From Haemaphysalis longicornis (lineage: Eukaryota; Arthropoda; Arachnida; Ixodida; Ixodidae), in NCBI GenBank assembly GCA_013339765.2, contig JABSTR010001139.1:646001-710000 (forward strand): 64,000 bases of DNA, read 5' to 3'. Position 1 is the stretch's first letter. Each line of letters opens with the position of its first letter. Position numbers and translations under genes: made by a program. The notes under the pieces were generated by a model, which was given only the letters and a program-made list of their open reading frames with translations, was not told where the DNA came from and ran no database searches. Below are positions 41,424 to 53,641 of this stretch, in pieces.

Positions 41424-42997
41424 TCAGCTCTGGAGGACGCTACCCCTGCCCAGCTCACCTTGGGAGAGTCTTCGTGGCGTGGTTCTTTGTGCCCGGTGCC
41501 CGTGTTGACTGAGCAGCTTGTTGAGCGTTGGTCCCCGGGTGGCTTGCGCTGCGTCACTGGCGTCGTACCTCGATTGCGTGCCTGGCTGGGCGGGCGTTCC
41601 CTGGTGGTTGAACGTTCCCTGGTTGCTGTTGCTGAACGCCCGTGTTATGGCCCGTGACCCTTGTCTCGGCTCGGTCTTGAGCTCGAACGATGAGGTCCCA
41701 GGTTGCGCCGAGCCCGGAGAGGGGGAGTGCGACCGGAAGGACACGTTCGATGTGGACTTGTTTGCAGTTTTCTTGGCCTTGTACACGGTGGGCAAGTACC
41801 GCTTGGGGCAGTCTTTAGATGCGGTTGTGGGTGGGCCTTTACAAAGCCCACACCGCGGTGTGCAGATGTGCTGATGCTCGTTGAGGGAGGCGCCGCATGC
41901 CTTGCACTTGGGTGTGGCGGGAGGCGAGGGGCAAACGTCCGCTAGGTGGCCCGTTTAATGGCAGAGGGTGCAAAAGGCGACCGTGCGGCGATAGGGGTAG
42001 CATCGGAGGAGGGCTTGATTGACATAGACGTAGTACGGTACTCGCTTGCCTCGAAATGTAATGACGAAGGCTTTGGAGTCTCCGCGTCGACGAGCTGTGA
42101 GCACCTCGTAGCCAGGAGCGGTAATGAGCGACTTGACGTACTCTTCTGGATGTTCTTGTGCGATGTTGTGTATGACGCCACGGCAGGAGTTGTCCGGAGT
42201 GATCGGGTAGGCTGATACTTCGTGTCTGCTGCCGAAGACCACAATCTTCTGGAGGCTCTCGAGCGCTCGCGCAGCTGCTGGAGAAGGTGCGCTGACCACT
42301 ATGACGTTCTGCTCCGCGCCAACGCGGAGCTGGAAAGGTGCTGGTGAAGTGGGGAACCCGATCTCCCGAACGATTGACGCAGTGAGAGAAATCGGGTCTG
42401 CACGGGAAAGCTGTAGGCCGTTTCTTGGGCGGATGCCTATTTTAAAGTCGTCCGTGGGTAGAGGTGGTTGCCTGGGTTGACGCGTTGACGGGCGATGGCG
42501 GAGCGCTGGCGGCAGCGGCGATTCGGGAGCAGGCTTGGACGGGGGAGGAGTACGCCGTCGAAGCGAGCGGCGTACTACTTCAATCCATGGGCTGGAGATT
42601 TCTTCCTCGGTTTCCGGGTAGCCGGAAATGTAGTGTCTGTGTCATTCGCTTCCATAATTTCCTCAGGTGGATTTGTAGGGGGTGACAAACTTGCAACTGG
42701 GTCGTCAATAGGGGGGGGGGGGGGGTGGCGCGCTGACGCCATGCTTGCCGGCAAAGGAGCCGGCGTAGTGGTTGCCTCGCCGGCGAGGCGTTAGGCTTAG
42801 CGCGCCTGTCCTCTTAAGATGCTTGTCAAATTGCGAATTGTGGACTCACAGAGATGTGGATGGTATCCTGGTGTTCCTGGTGACGTTAGGAAGAACGCTC
42901 GGTGGTCAGCTGCAGTCGCCGGGGGTGATTTTCCAATAAAATTGTACAATTTCAATGGAGCCGACGTGACGCTCATTCGAACACCCCGAGCGGGCAC
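41424..42997 (-). pseudogene. LINE ORF1 (gag-like) with CCHC zinc knuckles, broken
   Basis: Pieces in different frames follow each other: 42997-42797, about 42790-42560 (proline-rich, spanning the C15 run), 42299-41955 and 41795-41424. The central part (VVFGSRHEVSAYPITPDNSC...VPYYVYVNQALLRCYPY) precedes a knuckle CTLCH-x-TGHLADVC of the form C-X2-C-X4-H-X4-C. An in-frame TAA has replaced one codon inside that knuckle (about 41957). A second cysteine-rich block (CKACGASLNEHQHIC) follows. ORF1 proteins of this type bind element RNA. The C-terminal part is Ser/Pro/Gln-rich. At least three lesions. Confidence 0.78.
42711..42725 (+). repeat. G15 homopolymer inside LINE ORF1
   Basis: Fifteen consecutive G (polyproline codons on the minus strand) within the proline-rich N-terminal part of ORF1. 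Its length decides the reading frame there and may be misassembled. Confidence 0.8.
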
Positions 42998-43329
42998 GTG
43001 CCCTCCCTAGGATGGCGAAGGCAACAAAGTCAGTATTAATTCTAACAGAGCACTTAGAGTAACACTAGTTTGTTCGTTCGCTCGTTTGTCTTGTTTGTTT
43101 GAGGGTAGACAGACCATTATGAGTCAAATTCTTAAGCATTAAAGGCGCATTTCACAACGTGAACAGAGAAACGCCTGGTTGATGAGGTAGTGCCGTTCAT
43201 TTGGTAAATTAATCAAGATGATAAAGTGCCCTTTGCATGGGAATGGCAGAAATGCACACATGTCAACAACCCGACAGGATTCAAACGGAGATGCGCTTGG
43301 AGCCCAGTGCAATTTACTATCCATGCCAC

Positions 43330-44470
43330 GGTTGAAAAGAAACTGAAGAAGTGTCAGGGTTCAACTTATTGACACGCATACGGCAAGTGGTAGAACAGCG
43401 CATTTCGGGAATGCTGTACGCAGACGACATTGTTCTTTCGGCTGATACACCAAGAAATATGCAGTCACTCACAAATATTTGTCGGCCGGAAGCAACGGAC
43501 CACAGGTTAAAGTTTTGCACAGAAAATTCTGGAATTGTTTTTAACGGCAGTAGCATTAACACAGTGACAATCGAGCACGACGAAATAATCAAAGACAACG
43601 AATACGCGTATCAGTAAGTGCGGGTAAATGAAGAGGAAAAAACATCTTAGGAGGAACTCACGAAGAACATCTTAATATTTTTAAGGAAATCGAAACACAG
43701 CTATACACTGAAGCGTCGAGGCCTGTGGGGATATAATAAATTTGAAGTAGTGCGAAGATTTTGGAAAGGCGTAATGGTCACGGGCTTGACATCTGCGAAT
43801 GCAGAACTGTGCTTAAGATGAGACGCGCTACCACACGAGAAACGAGCAACAGTCGGCGGTTTGGTTTTCAAGCGCGCGTAGTAAAACAACTGACCAAGGA
43901 TGGGAGGGAGATATGGGCCGGTCTTTTATTTGAAGTTCGGGGAGTTCACAGTAACATATATTTTGGTGAGAGGTTAGAACCAACAGATTCATACACGCAG
44001 AGCTATAGTGTTTATATGAATACACTGAAAAGCTTAGTAACGCAGCGGCTCATACAGACCAGAAGGCCAACGACGAAATGTGTGTAAAGAAGAGTGAAAA
44101 ATCTAAGACAGCCAAGATAACCAGAAACGAGGACAAGCTGACAAGAAATAATAAACGGAGGGGAACAACGGACTAGAAAACGTTATTTGAGATGGAGATG
44201 TCGTGTCGGAAAGAGAAACATTTATGAAAACTGTACTTCGTTTTTTTTTAGGCTAGAGCAGGTTGCTCGGGAACGAAAGGCTTGTTGGGAAAGTATACGC
44301 AAAATGATGCGGCATGCGTGGTCTGCGGAAAAGAAACAGAGACAGTTCTGCACATTGTGTTGGAACGTGATTGTATCCATCCTAATTAATCCATTTGAGA
44401 GATACATGCACTTTCCCGAAGCACTACGGTTTGAAGGCAATACAGCGGAAGTACAGTACAGGGTTGTATA
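43330..44470 (+). mobile_element. decayed LINE fragment with YADD box
   Basis: The frame 43351-43617 reads ISGMLYADDIVLSADTPRNM and RLKFCTENSGIVFNG, the motif C-to-D part of a reverse transcriptase. Broken frames follow with EVVRRFWKGVMVTGLTSANA (about 43745) and, near 44280, ACWESIRKMMRHAW. The order and wording (WKGVMVPGLT..NA) fit a LINE group distinct from the other three here. No target duplication or tail could be fixed. The 3' end may be near the AATCAATAAATAAAT at 44685-44703. Confidence 0.72.
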
Positions 44471-46590
44471 GTTTACTAAAATAAGATTAGAATGCGGCGA
44501 AGGAACAGGAGAATGTAGAATGTAGAGTAGGACAGCCACCATAGGTCGTTAGGGTTATATAAGTCTGCTGCTAACAGCAGCGCTAAAATTTTAATACTAG
44601 TAGAACAGCACAGATGCGTACGTTCGCCTCTTCAGTGAGGTAATACACGTCATCCCAGCAACACAAAGGGGATGACGCTAATACAGATCAATCAATAAAT
44701 AAATGTGTGTGGTGCTTCATAGGGATACACCGGGTCTTATGAACGTATTAAACGGTACGGATACAGGAACTGGCCCCTCAACCACAGGATGTGGTGTGCA
44801 GGACAGGGGAGATGTTTACGAATTATACAAGCGGTATTGGAGAGTTTATAGGGGAAAAGGCTTGGGCGTGTTGGTTCATAGTCGCACATAGCCCAGTAAG
44901 ACCAGAGCACGAAGCGGGGACCGGACAAAGCCTTTCGTCCTCTGTTCTTACTGCGCTGTTTTCTGGGTTACGTACAGAAGGGTTGGCCACAGATGATTAA
45001 ACGGTTCAATTCATAGGCCAAGGGGAAAGAAGATCCATAGACATTGGAAAAGACTGCTCACACTGTACCTGGAAAAATGTTTTCCCACCAATGCAATAGT
45101 AATCCCACTTCAAAAATATTTGGGAATGAACTAAACATTACACAATGGTCTATCTTACCTAATCTTACCTAGCCTAGACAAGAATAACCAGCTGAGCCTT
45201 AGCTCACGCTACGTATATCCTGACATAGGCGAGCTAAGCCACTGCTAATTTTTTGGGTGACCGCGATGGACGGTGCGCTAACGCGGTCTTGCTGCCTCCT
45301 TTGAATTTCCATCGCCTCTTTTATCTCACAAATAGTCCTCTCCGGATAAGGGGCCAGCACGTCGTCCCTCCAAGAAAACTTGCTGTGAAGCAGAGATTAG
45401 AGGGAAAAAAAAACCGAAATTGAAGAGAGTTTCACCAGCGCGACTCATTCCCTCAGCGCCATGGGCCGAACTGCGAGCTCACTTCGACAGGACATCACGC
45501 GAGATGTTCAGGCGTTCCTACGACAGACGGGGGAACGACATCAGCTACAGGGCAGTGCTGGTGTGTATACCTGTGGCTTCGTAAAGCGCCAAAAGGCAGA
45601 GGCAGCCGGCGCACAAAGACGAAGCGTAGACAGATGGTCAACAGGTAGCGGGGCGTTGAGATATCATGGCGGGGGAAAATGCGCCCTTTTGCAGAAAAGA
45701 ATAAAAAAAAAAAGAAATGAACGTCAGCGGAACTTTTCAACATCGAGGGACGAAAACTTGTTGTTTATTGCGTCATTCACTGTCACTTGGAAACGGCGGT
45801 CACAATGGATTTGTCGAACTACGACACACTACGACACACTGGACGGCATACTCGAAACTGCAGACACATTTTTCGATAATGTCCCATGGATGCACGTATA
45901 CACCGCTGGATGCAAGCCATTGCAAGCCAAATTTCTCCAACACGGAACTCCTTCCTCGGTCCCGGCACGTCCACACTGAAATCACCGTCTACGACCACAG
46001 GGGCAGCGTCATCGCAACTACATACCCACGGTCCGAGCACAGTAGGAGGACACCTAAGCGCTTCGTAGGGTTTCTGAATGGGAGAAAAGCATTATTGTCC
46101 GATCGAAGGTCTGGGACGCTCTGCTTCCGCCCCGCGTTCTCGGAGGGCGCCACTCTCTTGCCGCCGCTTGACACGATTGGCTCTGCGATCCGCTTCCGCC
46201 AGTGACGCCTTCGAATGGCTTCGATGTGACTCCCACGCGTGCCGCCGCTGTTCGTCCCTGCTGTCACGTACTGGGAGAGTTGACGGGGATGGTAAACTTC
46301 GTTGCATGTCTCTTCGCTCGCTTGGCTGCGTTCGTCCGCTCCCTTACTGCATCTGTGCTGCACAGTCGCCTTTCGCTACTGCCAAGTTTAGGCGCCTGCC
46401 ATGGAACGCCTCGCGCTTCGAAGACACGTGCAGCTTGGGGATCCACAGCTTCTGGCTTAAAACGTACTGAACCCTGATCAGCGCGAACAAAAAAGGGCCT
46501 CACTGATATCCCAGAACCGCAGTGCAACTTTAACTCTCCTCCCCCTTTTCCCTTCACCTGTTTAGGCCATTGGTCTCCCATTTCTATAAA
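44471..46590. other. unassigned stretch
   Basis: Frames of 100-200 codons lie on both strands between 45460 and 46480 (for example 45461-45979 and 45717-46205 plus, 45989-46363 minus). They overlap each other and show no recognised domain, so none is called. A duplicated ACTACGACACACT occurs at 45820-45840. One of these frames could be a real exon, but sequence reading cannot choose. Confidence 0.4.
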
Positions 46591-46622
46591 ATGTTTCACT
46601 GCTACCACCACCACCACCACCA

Positions 46623-46677
<55 letters not shown>

Positions 46678-46695
46678 ACAACTACTACTACTATA
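46591..46695. repeat. (ACC)n(ACT)n microsatellite
   Basis: A compound trinucleotide tract of about 30 units, ACC-rich on the left and ACT-rich on the right with one interruption (ACTACACAACT). It gives a polyvaline run in the minus-strand frame 46264-46884, which is therefore rejected as a gene. Confidence 0.9.
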
Positions 46696-49600
46696 GCGCG
46701 GAAAGAAAACGAACAAAAAGAGCGTCTTTTTTAGTCTTTCGACAGAACGCCTTTCTATGGTTGCCAGTTTTCTTATTGCGCTACACGAAGCAATTTCATC
46801 GACACCAAGTAGCCCAAACCCACACTCTGCCGAGCTTCGGGAGTTTTTGTGTGAGGACACCCAAATTGTGCGATACCGCCACATGCAGCTCCTCTAACAA
46901 ATGCTAGAGCACGGTATACGCCCTAAAAGACTTTTAGGAATAAAGATTCACCACAGGGCGTAAATACGTCACCGAAGCGGCGTTCGTTTTGTGCGATGCA
47001 CAAGAGAGTTCGCGTTGACGAGAGGTTTGGGTACACAAGGCCGCCGCCACCCGTGCACGAGAAATCAGTTATCACGGCGCATTTGAGCGTCAGCACGGCG
47101 CGTGTCGGCGTGCCGAACACCTGCCGACAGCGTCGACGACCACGCGAAAGAAGAGACTCGCGTACCGCCTTCTGAGCACGGCACACGCATGGGGAATGAA
47201 CACCGCCGCTGGCTGCGGGTTTCGCCATCACATGCAGCCTTGGAGAACCAGCAGGTTGCAGACGCGGCGAATAACTCATTCCAAGGCACTGTTACCGGGG
47301 CGCAGCGAAGATATGCACGGCCTCCAGGATAGACACAGCTCTCTTCTGGCATAACCATTGTGTACCGGAACTATATATATCAGCCGAGCATAGCACTCGA
47401 ATTTTCATCTGTTCGAAGCAAACAGGAGAGAAACAAGAAAGCATGCGTTCGAAGACTGCATACCAATGATACTTCGTGAGGCGACACTTCGTGAATGACA
47501 CCCTGAACTCTGCTTCGTGAGCCTAATGGTTTAGGATAGTTATCGCTCGTACTTTTCGCACAAATGGCTTGTCGTTGCACGAAGGCTTTTCTATGTGCAC
47601 AAACGCACAATTTTTTCTCCCAAATGTATGAAGCTGTGGTTCATCTAGTTTACATTGTTGCCACCGCTAATCCCGCACTCTTTTCGTCGTCCTGATGCCC
47701 TTTGTACCCTTCACTGCACTGTTCTCCGTGTTGATTATTATGTGTTCCAGTGTGCACTTCTTTTAGGTTACAGTCTTCTATTTTGCCTTCAGTAAGCAGA
47801 ATTACTTGGCACGGCGGCTTCCGGCCGCCGTTACTGCTCGGCGACCTCTCCACTAGAGGTCGTCGAGTCGAGAGGTCGCCGAGTGTAACCCTAGTGTAAC
47901 CCTAGTGTAACTAGGGTTACACTAGTACAAGGACCTTTGCTCGTTTCCTCTCGTCTTGTTCGGGCACAAGTTCGCCCTAAATAAAAGTTCTTTCTTTACC
48001 GTTGTGTCCCATCCTACGTGACAAATTGTGGTAGAGGTGCGGGGTAGTCCTCGATGGCGCGGGGTCTTTCACCAGGTCTGGGCCTGGGAGCATTGACTCC
48101 GAAAATAAAAGTTGATTTGTACAATGTACGCACACAGTCTTACGTCTTTCTTAATGATGTAATGGGCGAACTTTCACGGGAGAGTTACGGTTACCGATGA
48201 TCTCCCCCTCTCGAGCTTCGCCCCACTTATCATCATTCATTCCGTGGATATGGCGTGATTTTTTTTCATGTCACGGACTCGTGCGACGTCATACGCTAGT
48301 CTGTTGGCCGAGCGACCTCGATACCAGTTTTCCTGACTGATCGCGATGCCTGCAACAACAGCCGTTTTTAACTGAAACCTCTAGAACCAAGAAAAGCTCT
48401 CGTGACAAAAAAAAAAAAAAAACACGTGATAAACGGTTCGGCTACGCAAACCGCGGAATTTCGCTCGAAACTAGCGTGCATTTCCGCTTAGAAAGCGTAC
48501 GTGTGTCCAAAACTCCGCTGTATTTAGTAGTAGTAAGTAGTACGACATTTCATGATGAGATGAGCGGGCAGCCTTCGCTGTGTAGGCGAGGAGAGAGGCT
48601 TTAATGAGTACTGCAGAGGTTAGCCCCACAAACAACGGGGCTTGCTGCTCCAGATGGGGTTGAGCATAGTAAGGAAAAAAAAGAAAAGAAAGGGGGAAAA
48701 GTACGAAGCAGCAATTGATAAATAAGGAGGAGAAGAAAATGAAGACAAATATGGAGCGTAGAAGAAAGTGAAATATCAGGAGGAAAGACCTGATGGCCTC
48801 AAGGTTATAGCGCCTCGGCCAATCCAGCGTCAGAGAAAAAGCCAAGAGCGCCTGTTGCTGGACGCCAGGTTCGGCTACAGCGCAGGGGCTGAAACGGAAG
48901 GTGGGAGAGGGCGACTATGTTGGCGACACTTTGCTAGGTTTCAGAGTACGCGCGCAGGATTCGAAGTACGGGCACACAATTTCTTGTGTTCGAACCTCCC
49001 AGTCATTTCGCTATAAGCATCGATTGGCTGATCGACTGTTCAATTTATTCATTAATTAATTATACTTTTTGACTGAACCAAGTGCTTGAGTTGATTGGGC
49101 ATTTCACAACTCGTTGTCTAGTGCTCTTTTGCAGGTATGGGCCACTTTCGGCGAGCTTGATTCCAATTGAAGAGGTTATGTACGCTTCTGTGGCTTAGAA
49201 ATGCGGGTGCAAAAGCATATTTATCCTTTTTTCCTTTGCGTCTATCTTTCCTCCGCTACTATGACTAAGAAGAAACGGCAAATCACCCTTGTTAGGCCTC
49301 CGTTACCTGCCTTGCAGCGCCAAACGTCTTGTACCTCAAGCTTTTGTACGACAACGTTAGGCCTAAAGACACGCCCGCGCTTAACTTTAGGCCTAAAGTC
49401 CAGCCTGCTTCTGTCCTTCCGCTAAGCGGACAACTCGATACTAACGGTGGCGCTGTTGCGAAGGCTTTCTCTTACATCTGCGAAAGCACGGAAGGTAGAG
49501 TGAAAAAGATTTCGCACTAGAAAAGACCGACATGCGTGATAGCATAAAGCCGTACTGCGGAGCAGCGATATTCCGTTTCGGGATATATATATAGAAGTCG

Positions 49601-50157
49601 GGCACTCCCGCTGCTATGCAGAACATGAATTAAACTTGTTGACATGCCACGCCACACCTCTGAACTGACGCAAAAGATTCCAAACCGCGCTTATATACGA
49701 AAACATTGCGTCGAATCGACGTAAGAACAGTTTACAGTAAAAAGACACCATGGGTTTGGGAAAAAATGGAATTGTTGGAACTCAAACCCAAGGCGCCCGC
49801 TCCAAAACTCGCGATTCTACTCCTACGCTACTGAAGCCGAGCAGTACAGTACTTGTAGCAGTTGCTCAAGAGAACAGGAGTGTTCCAAGCAAACCACTAG
49901 ATGGCGCTGCAGGTGCGCACAGGACATGACGGACTTGTGACTCACACGGGAACAAAACCTCGCTGCGGGGGAGCGTAGCATGCCTGGAGTTATGAGATGT
50001 TGCTTTGGCCTGGTTTATCTGGGATGTTCGTTTTACTGCCATCAAAAATTAGTCTTTTTCTACTTTAGTAGAACACGCTCTTTATTGTTTATCATTTGTT
50101 TATTCTAGAGGCAAAAGCGCCTAGATATGTACATGCCTGTTCCTGAGTACCTAACGC
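46696..50157. other. long stretch without recognised genes
   Basis: Frames up to 124 codons show no family motif (48471-48845 minus is a hydrophobic low-complexity chance frame over a purine-rich patch at 48670-48770). Noted inside: the nested palindrome at 47838-47930, an A17 run near 48406, a GGCCTAAAG duplication (about 49360 and 49388) and a TATATATATA patch at 49583. No gene is called. Confidence 0.45.
47838..47930. repeat. nested palindromes with TAACCCTAGTG direct repeats
   Basis: CTCGGCGACCTCTC (47838) is mirrored by GAGAGGTCGCCGAG (about 47870), with a smaller inverted pair (CTAGAGGTCGTCGAGTCGAG) in its loop. Directly after, GTGTAACCCTA is repeated (47883, 47895) and mirrored by TAGGGTTACACT (47913-47925). 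Two hairpins thus stand side by side. The TAACCC units resemble telomere-type repeats only superficially, since the arthropod unit is TTAGG. Confidence 0.75.
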
Positions 50158-50173
50158 TAGTTTCTTTGTTTTA

Positions 50174-51240
50174 GGACAACAAACACACAGCCTGCCCCTT
50201 GTAAGTACTACAGGGGACACGCTCGTAGACCAGGCTAACACACTCGCGCAACACTTCCAACACGTGTCCAGCTTCATGCAACACTTTCATGCAACACAAA
50301 ACACCTGCAGAGAAAAAGCCCTTACACGACAAAGACAAATCAATACCTTCTTACACCTCACACTCTATGTGTTGAGGGCTGCCCTGAGCACGTGCAAACC
50401 TTCAGCTCCAGGCGCAGATAAGATTACATACACCATGATACAGCACCTACACCCAGACACTCTTGAGACCCTCCTACACCTATACAACAAAATATGGCTT
50501 TCGGGGCAGCTTCCAAGGTCTTGGAGGGAGGCCATTGTAGTGGCTTTCCAGAAGGAAGGGAAGGACCCATCCTCTCCTGCCAGTTATCGACCGATCGCCC
50601 TCACAAGCGACCTGTGCAAGCTTCTCGAGAAGATGATAAACAGGATACTCGTGTACTTCTTAGAGTGCAGTGGTCTTCTTGAGAGCTGCCAGGCAGGCTT
50701 CAGGGCGGGGCGATCCACCAATGATCAGTTGGTTGCATTGGAGTCCTACATTAAAGATGCCTGCGCACATGGCCAATATTGCATGACAGTATTTTGTGAT
50801 ATTGGAAAGGCATACGATACCGCATGGCGCTACGGCATTTTTGGAGACCTCAAATCCTTTGGTATATCAGGTAACATGCTGAACACTCTTTCCAGTTACC
50901 TGTCCGAACGAACATTTCGTTTAGCATCGGTTCGACACTTTCAAACGTTCACTTGAAGGAAAATGGCGTGCCTCAAGGTGGCATTTTGAGCTGCACCTTG
51001 TTTATAGTAAAGATGGACTCTCTCCGAAAGGCACTGCCGCCAACCATCTCCTGCTTGATGTATGTAGATGACGTTCAAATATCTTTTAATCATGTAACAT
51101 GTCTATATTTGAACGTCAGGCCCAGCTTGGGGTTAACAAACTTGCTCGCTGGGCAGACGAAAATGGGTTTAAACTTAATCCTTCCAAAGTACCTGCGTTG
51201 TATTTTCAAGGAGACGCGGGATGAAAGCAGACCCTGACAT
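50174..51240 (+). pseudogene. LINE reverse transcriptase domain, frameshifted
   Basis: The frame 50264-50956 (open upstream to about 50174) has APGADKITYTMIQ, LPRSWREAIVVAFQKEGKD, YRPIALTSDLCKLLEKMI and AGFRAGRSTNDQLV. Motif A reads VFCDIGKAYDTAWR with both Asp present. A frameshift near 50950 leads to NGVPQGGILSCTLF (motif B) and CLMYVDDVQIS (motif C, YVDD intact), after which the frame decays again by about 51240. Motifs are well preserved but the copy cannot produce one continuous protein. Confidence 0.85.
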
Positions 51241-51327
51241 TAAGCTTCATGGCGACTCGATTCCCGTAAAAAAGGAACACAAGTTTTAGGTGTAGTTTTA
51301 GATGAAAAACTCACATTCATTCCACAC

Positions 51328-52571
51328 ATGAAACAACTCAAGCATAAATGCCTCAAAACGATAAACATCATAAAGCTCCTCTCACACCAATCATATGGGG
51401 CCGACAAGCAACTCTTCCTGCGTGTTTTTACCAGTTCAGTGGGATCTCGTTTGGACTATGGGAGTGTTGTGTATGGGTCAGCCACGAAAACAGCACTTAA
51501 AATGCTCGACCCAGTGCTTCACTTGGCGCTTCGCCTCTCTTGTGGCGCATTCCGTACGAGCGTCTCTACGCAGAGTGCGACAAATGGTGCTTATCACACC
51601 AGCGAACCTATGTTGACTTGTTGTATACCCCTTCAAAATTTCATCAATGGACAACCATACTTTTAAACCTGTTTTAATGATACATCCACATCCGAGATCC
51701 TTTTAAATCGCCCAATCATTTCTGCACCTTTCTCACTCAGAGTCAAAGAGCAGGTGTCTGAACTAACTGTCTCATTTTTAGATACCTATAAAACGTTCTG
51801 TAGCACGCTTTTACCCCCATGGCAAGTTAGCCCTGCGCTATGCAACTTATCAATCGTAAAAATTGAGAAAAATCGAGTTCCAATAACCGCAATTTTTGCA
51901 GTACTCCTTGTTTTTACAGGATAAATATCACCGTGCAGAATTTTACAGTGATGCGTTCAGAACAACCTCCACCGTGCCTTGTGCTGCGCACGGTCCCAAT
52001 TTTACTGCAAGTAGAACTATGAATATAAACACCAGCATCTTTACGGCGGAGGCGTATGCCATTTTTCTTGTTATAAGTCATATTATTGAACATAATGACC
52101 CCAAGTCTGTAATTTATACAGGCTCGTTGAGTGTGGTGCAAACATTGTCATCCACAAAGTCATCCAAAAACTGTCATCAATCTCCTCCTAAAGACCATTA
52201 TTTCTGCATATGCCTCAAATCTTCAACTGACTGTGTGTTGACTGGCTGGCCACTCTGGGATAGCCGGTAATCAGAGCGCGGATCAGATGGCCGCTGCTGC
52301 TGTACTTTCAAATACACTGCACATACCAACGTCACCCTACACTGACCTCAAGCCACACATCAGAAAGCACCTTCGCAATACATGGCAAGCAGACTGGAAT
52401 ACCGAGACAGACAAGTTACACCTAATAAAACCACACTTAGGACCATACACTACGGACAAACGAAACAGGCATTCTGAAGTCACCCTGGCCAGGTTACGGA
52501 TAGGCCACACACATGCGACGCACTCACACCTGCTCACTGGTTCTCCAAGACCCGTGTGTAGCAGGTGTTAG
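51328..52571 (+). pseudogene. LINE post-RT and RNase H region, frameshifted
   Basis: The frame 51328-51666 has VGSRLDYGSVVYGSATKTALKMLDP, matching the truncated start of the LINE at 22932. The frame 51896-52270 is the RNase H domain, with FYSDAFRTTSTV (D kept, S for the usual T/A positions) and FTAEAYAI (E kept). The third acidic position is YTGSLS, where Asp is replaced by Gly. The frame 52287-52571 has TLARLRIGHTHATHSHLL. The RNase H domain is therefore inactive by at least one catalytic substitution as well as frameshifts. Confidence 0.85.
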
Positions 52572-52950
52572 GAGGGCCTATCTGTAGTCCACATCCTATT
52601 CACATGCAAGGCACTCGACACAACAAGGCAAAGACACTTCAGAGAACTATACAAACAACATATTCCGCTACACCCATCCTTGTTTTTGGGTGACAATGCC
52701 ATGGTTTCCATGGAACGCGTTTTTGAATATTTGTATGATGTTAACTTTTTAAACCTCATTTGCTATCATGCATAATCAAAACTGGCCCTATACACCAGCC
52801 ATCACCATTGCCTTTAATTGATTTTACTGTTATTCTGGCTTACACATTTTATTACCAACGTTTTTCTGTTATCTACTTTTGTTTGGCGCTCTTTACTCCA
52901 GCTGGTCTTGCGCCAAAAAATCCAATCATCATCATTAGTTTCCTTGTTTT

Positions 52951-53627
52951 TCTTTTCATTTTTTGCCCTGCCTTGCAACCCTCCTGTTCCATTTATTCAT
53001 TTATTCCACTTTCTTCCCACATTGGGGGGCGCAACTTCAAGCTTACGTCAACACGCTTCCAAGTAGCATTTTTCTGTTAGGCATTTCTCAATCGGAAATT
53101 GAGACTGTGTTAAAGCGGCCCCATTGGAAGCACACGCATTTACAAAGTATTACACACTGAAGAGAGACAAACTAAACACGATGAAACTATGGTTTCAACT
53201 GTATATGCGCGATCAATCTATCGTGCAACCATGGTACGACCTTTAAACTTTTAATGATGCTGTCCTCTCAACGTCGTGCACAAGATTAACGAGGCACTCA
53301 AAAGAACAATCATAAGAACAGTTACCCTTAAGATTTTCCTTCAAACTTTGCAGTCGCTCTGTGCGCTTTCAGCGCTGGGGTTAAGTGCAACGTAGACGCA
53401 CTGCCATTGACCTAGGGTATGGTTCGTTGCCGCAGACGTTGTTCAGCACAAATACATTGTACAAATTACAACGGGTGAAACATGAAAAAAAAGTTAGCTT
53501 TGATTCTTGTGCACGTTGTTTCCTTACGCTGCACCGTGTTTTGCGCCGTTTCGTTCGGAGATATACCAACTTGTCCAACTACAAACCTTCCTCGAAGATC
53601 TTGGTAGGAAGCTCAAATAATGATGGC
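52951..53627. other. unassigned stretch
   Basis: No gene recognised between the LINE and the SINE. Frames at 53381-53578 minus and 53385-53642 plus are motif-free. Confidence 0.5.
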
Positions 53628-53641
53628 AGGGGACCGACGTG

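Larger units (their letters stand above)
38676..43007 (-). mobile_element. near full-length LINE (ORF1 + APE/RT) with 11 bp target duplication and internal deletion
   Basis: The insert is bounded by TAGGATGGCGA at 38665-38675 and 43008-43018. Reading on the minus strand from 43007: a short leader, a gag-like ORF1 with CCHC knuckles, an APE-type endonuclease, a reverse transcriptase, then a C-terminal zinc knuckle and an AATAAAG-containing 3' end close to 38676. The part between the YADD box (about 38998) and the zinc knuckle (about 38935) is only some 60 bases, so the RT thumb and RNase H domain are deleted. Frameshifts, stops and replaced catalytic residues show that the copy is dead. Confidence 0.92.
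50173..52935 (+). mobile_element. 5'-truncated LINE of the same family as 22932-24533
   Basis: The insert is bounded by TAGTTTCTTTGTTTT (50158-50172) and TAGTTTCCTTGTTTT (52936-52950), a 15 bp target duplication with one difference. It starts upstream of the reverse transcriptase (…LPLVSTTGDTLVDQANTLAQHFQ) and ends with CCAATCATCATCATT. The coding region is split by several frameshifts. It contains a complete RT region and most of RNase H, so it covers more of the family than the copy at 22932 but is older. Confidence 0.9.

Noticed and set aside
46264..46884. 206-codon minus-strand frame
   Set aside because: Its core is a polyvaline run translated from the (ACC)n(ACT)n microsatellite; the flanks show no domain.
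47880..47930. Telomeric repeat tract
   Set aside because: The TAACCCTAGTG units do not match the arthropod TTAGG repeat and occur only twice plus an inverted copy.
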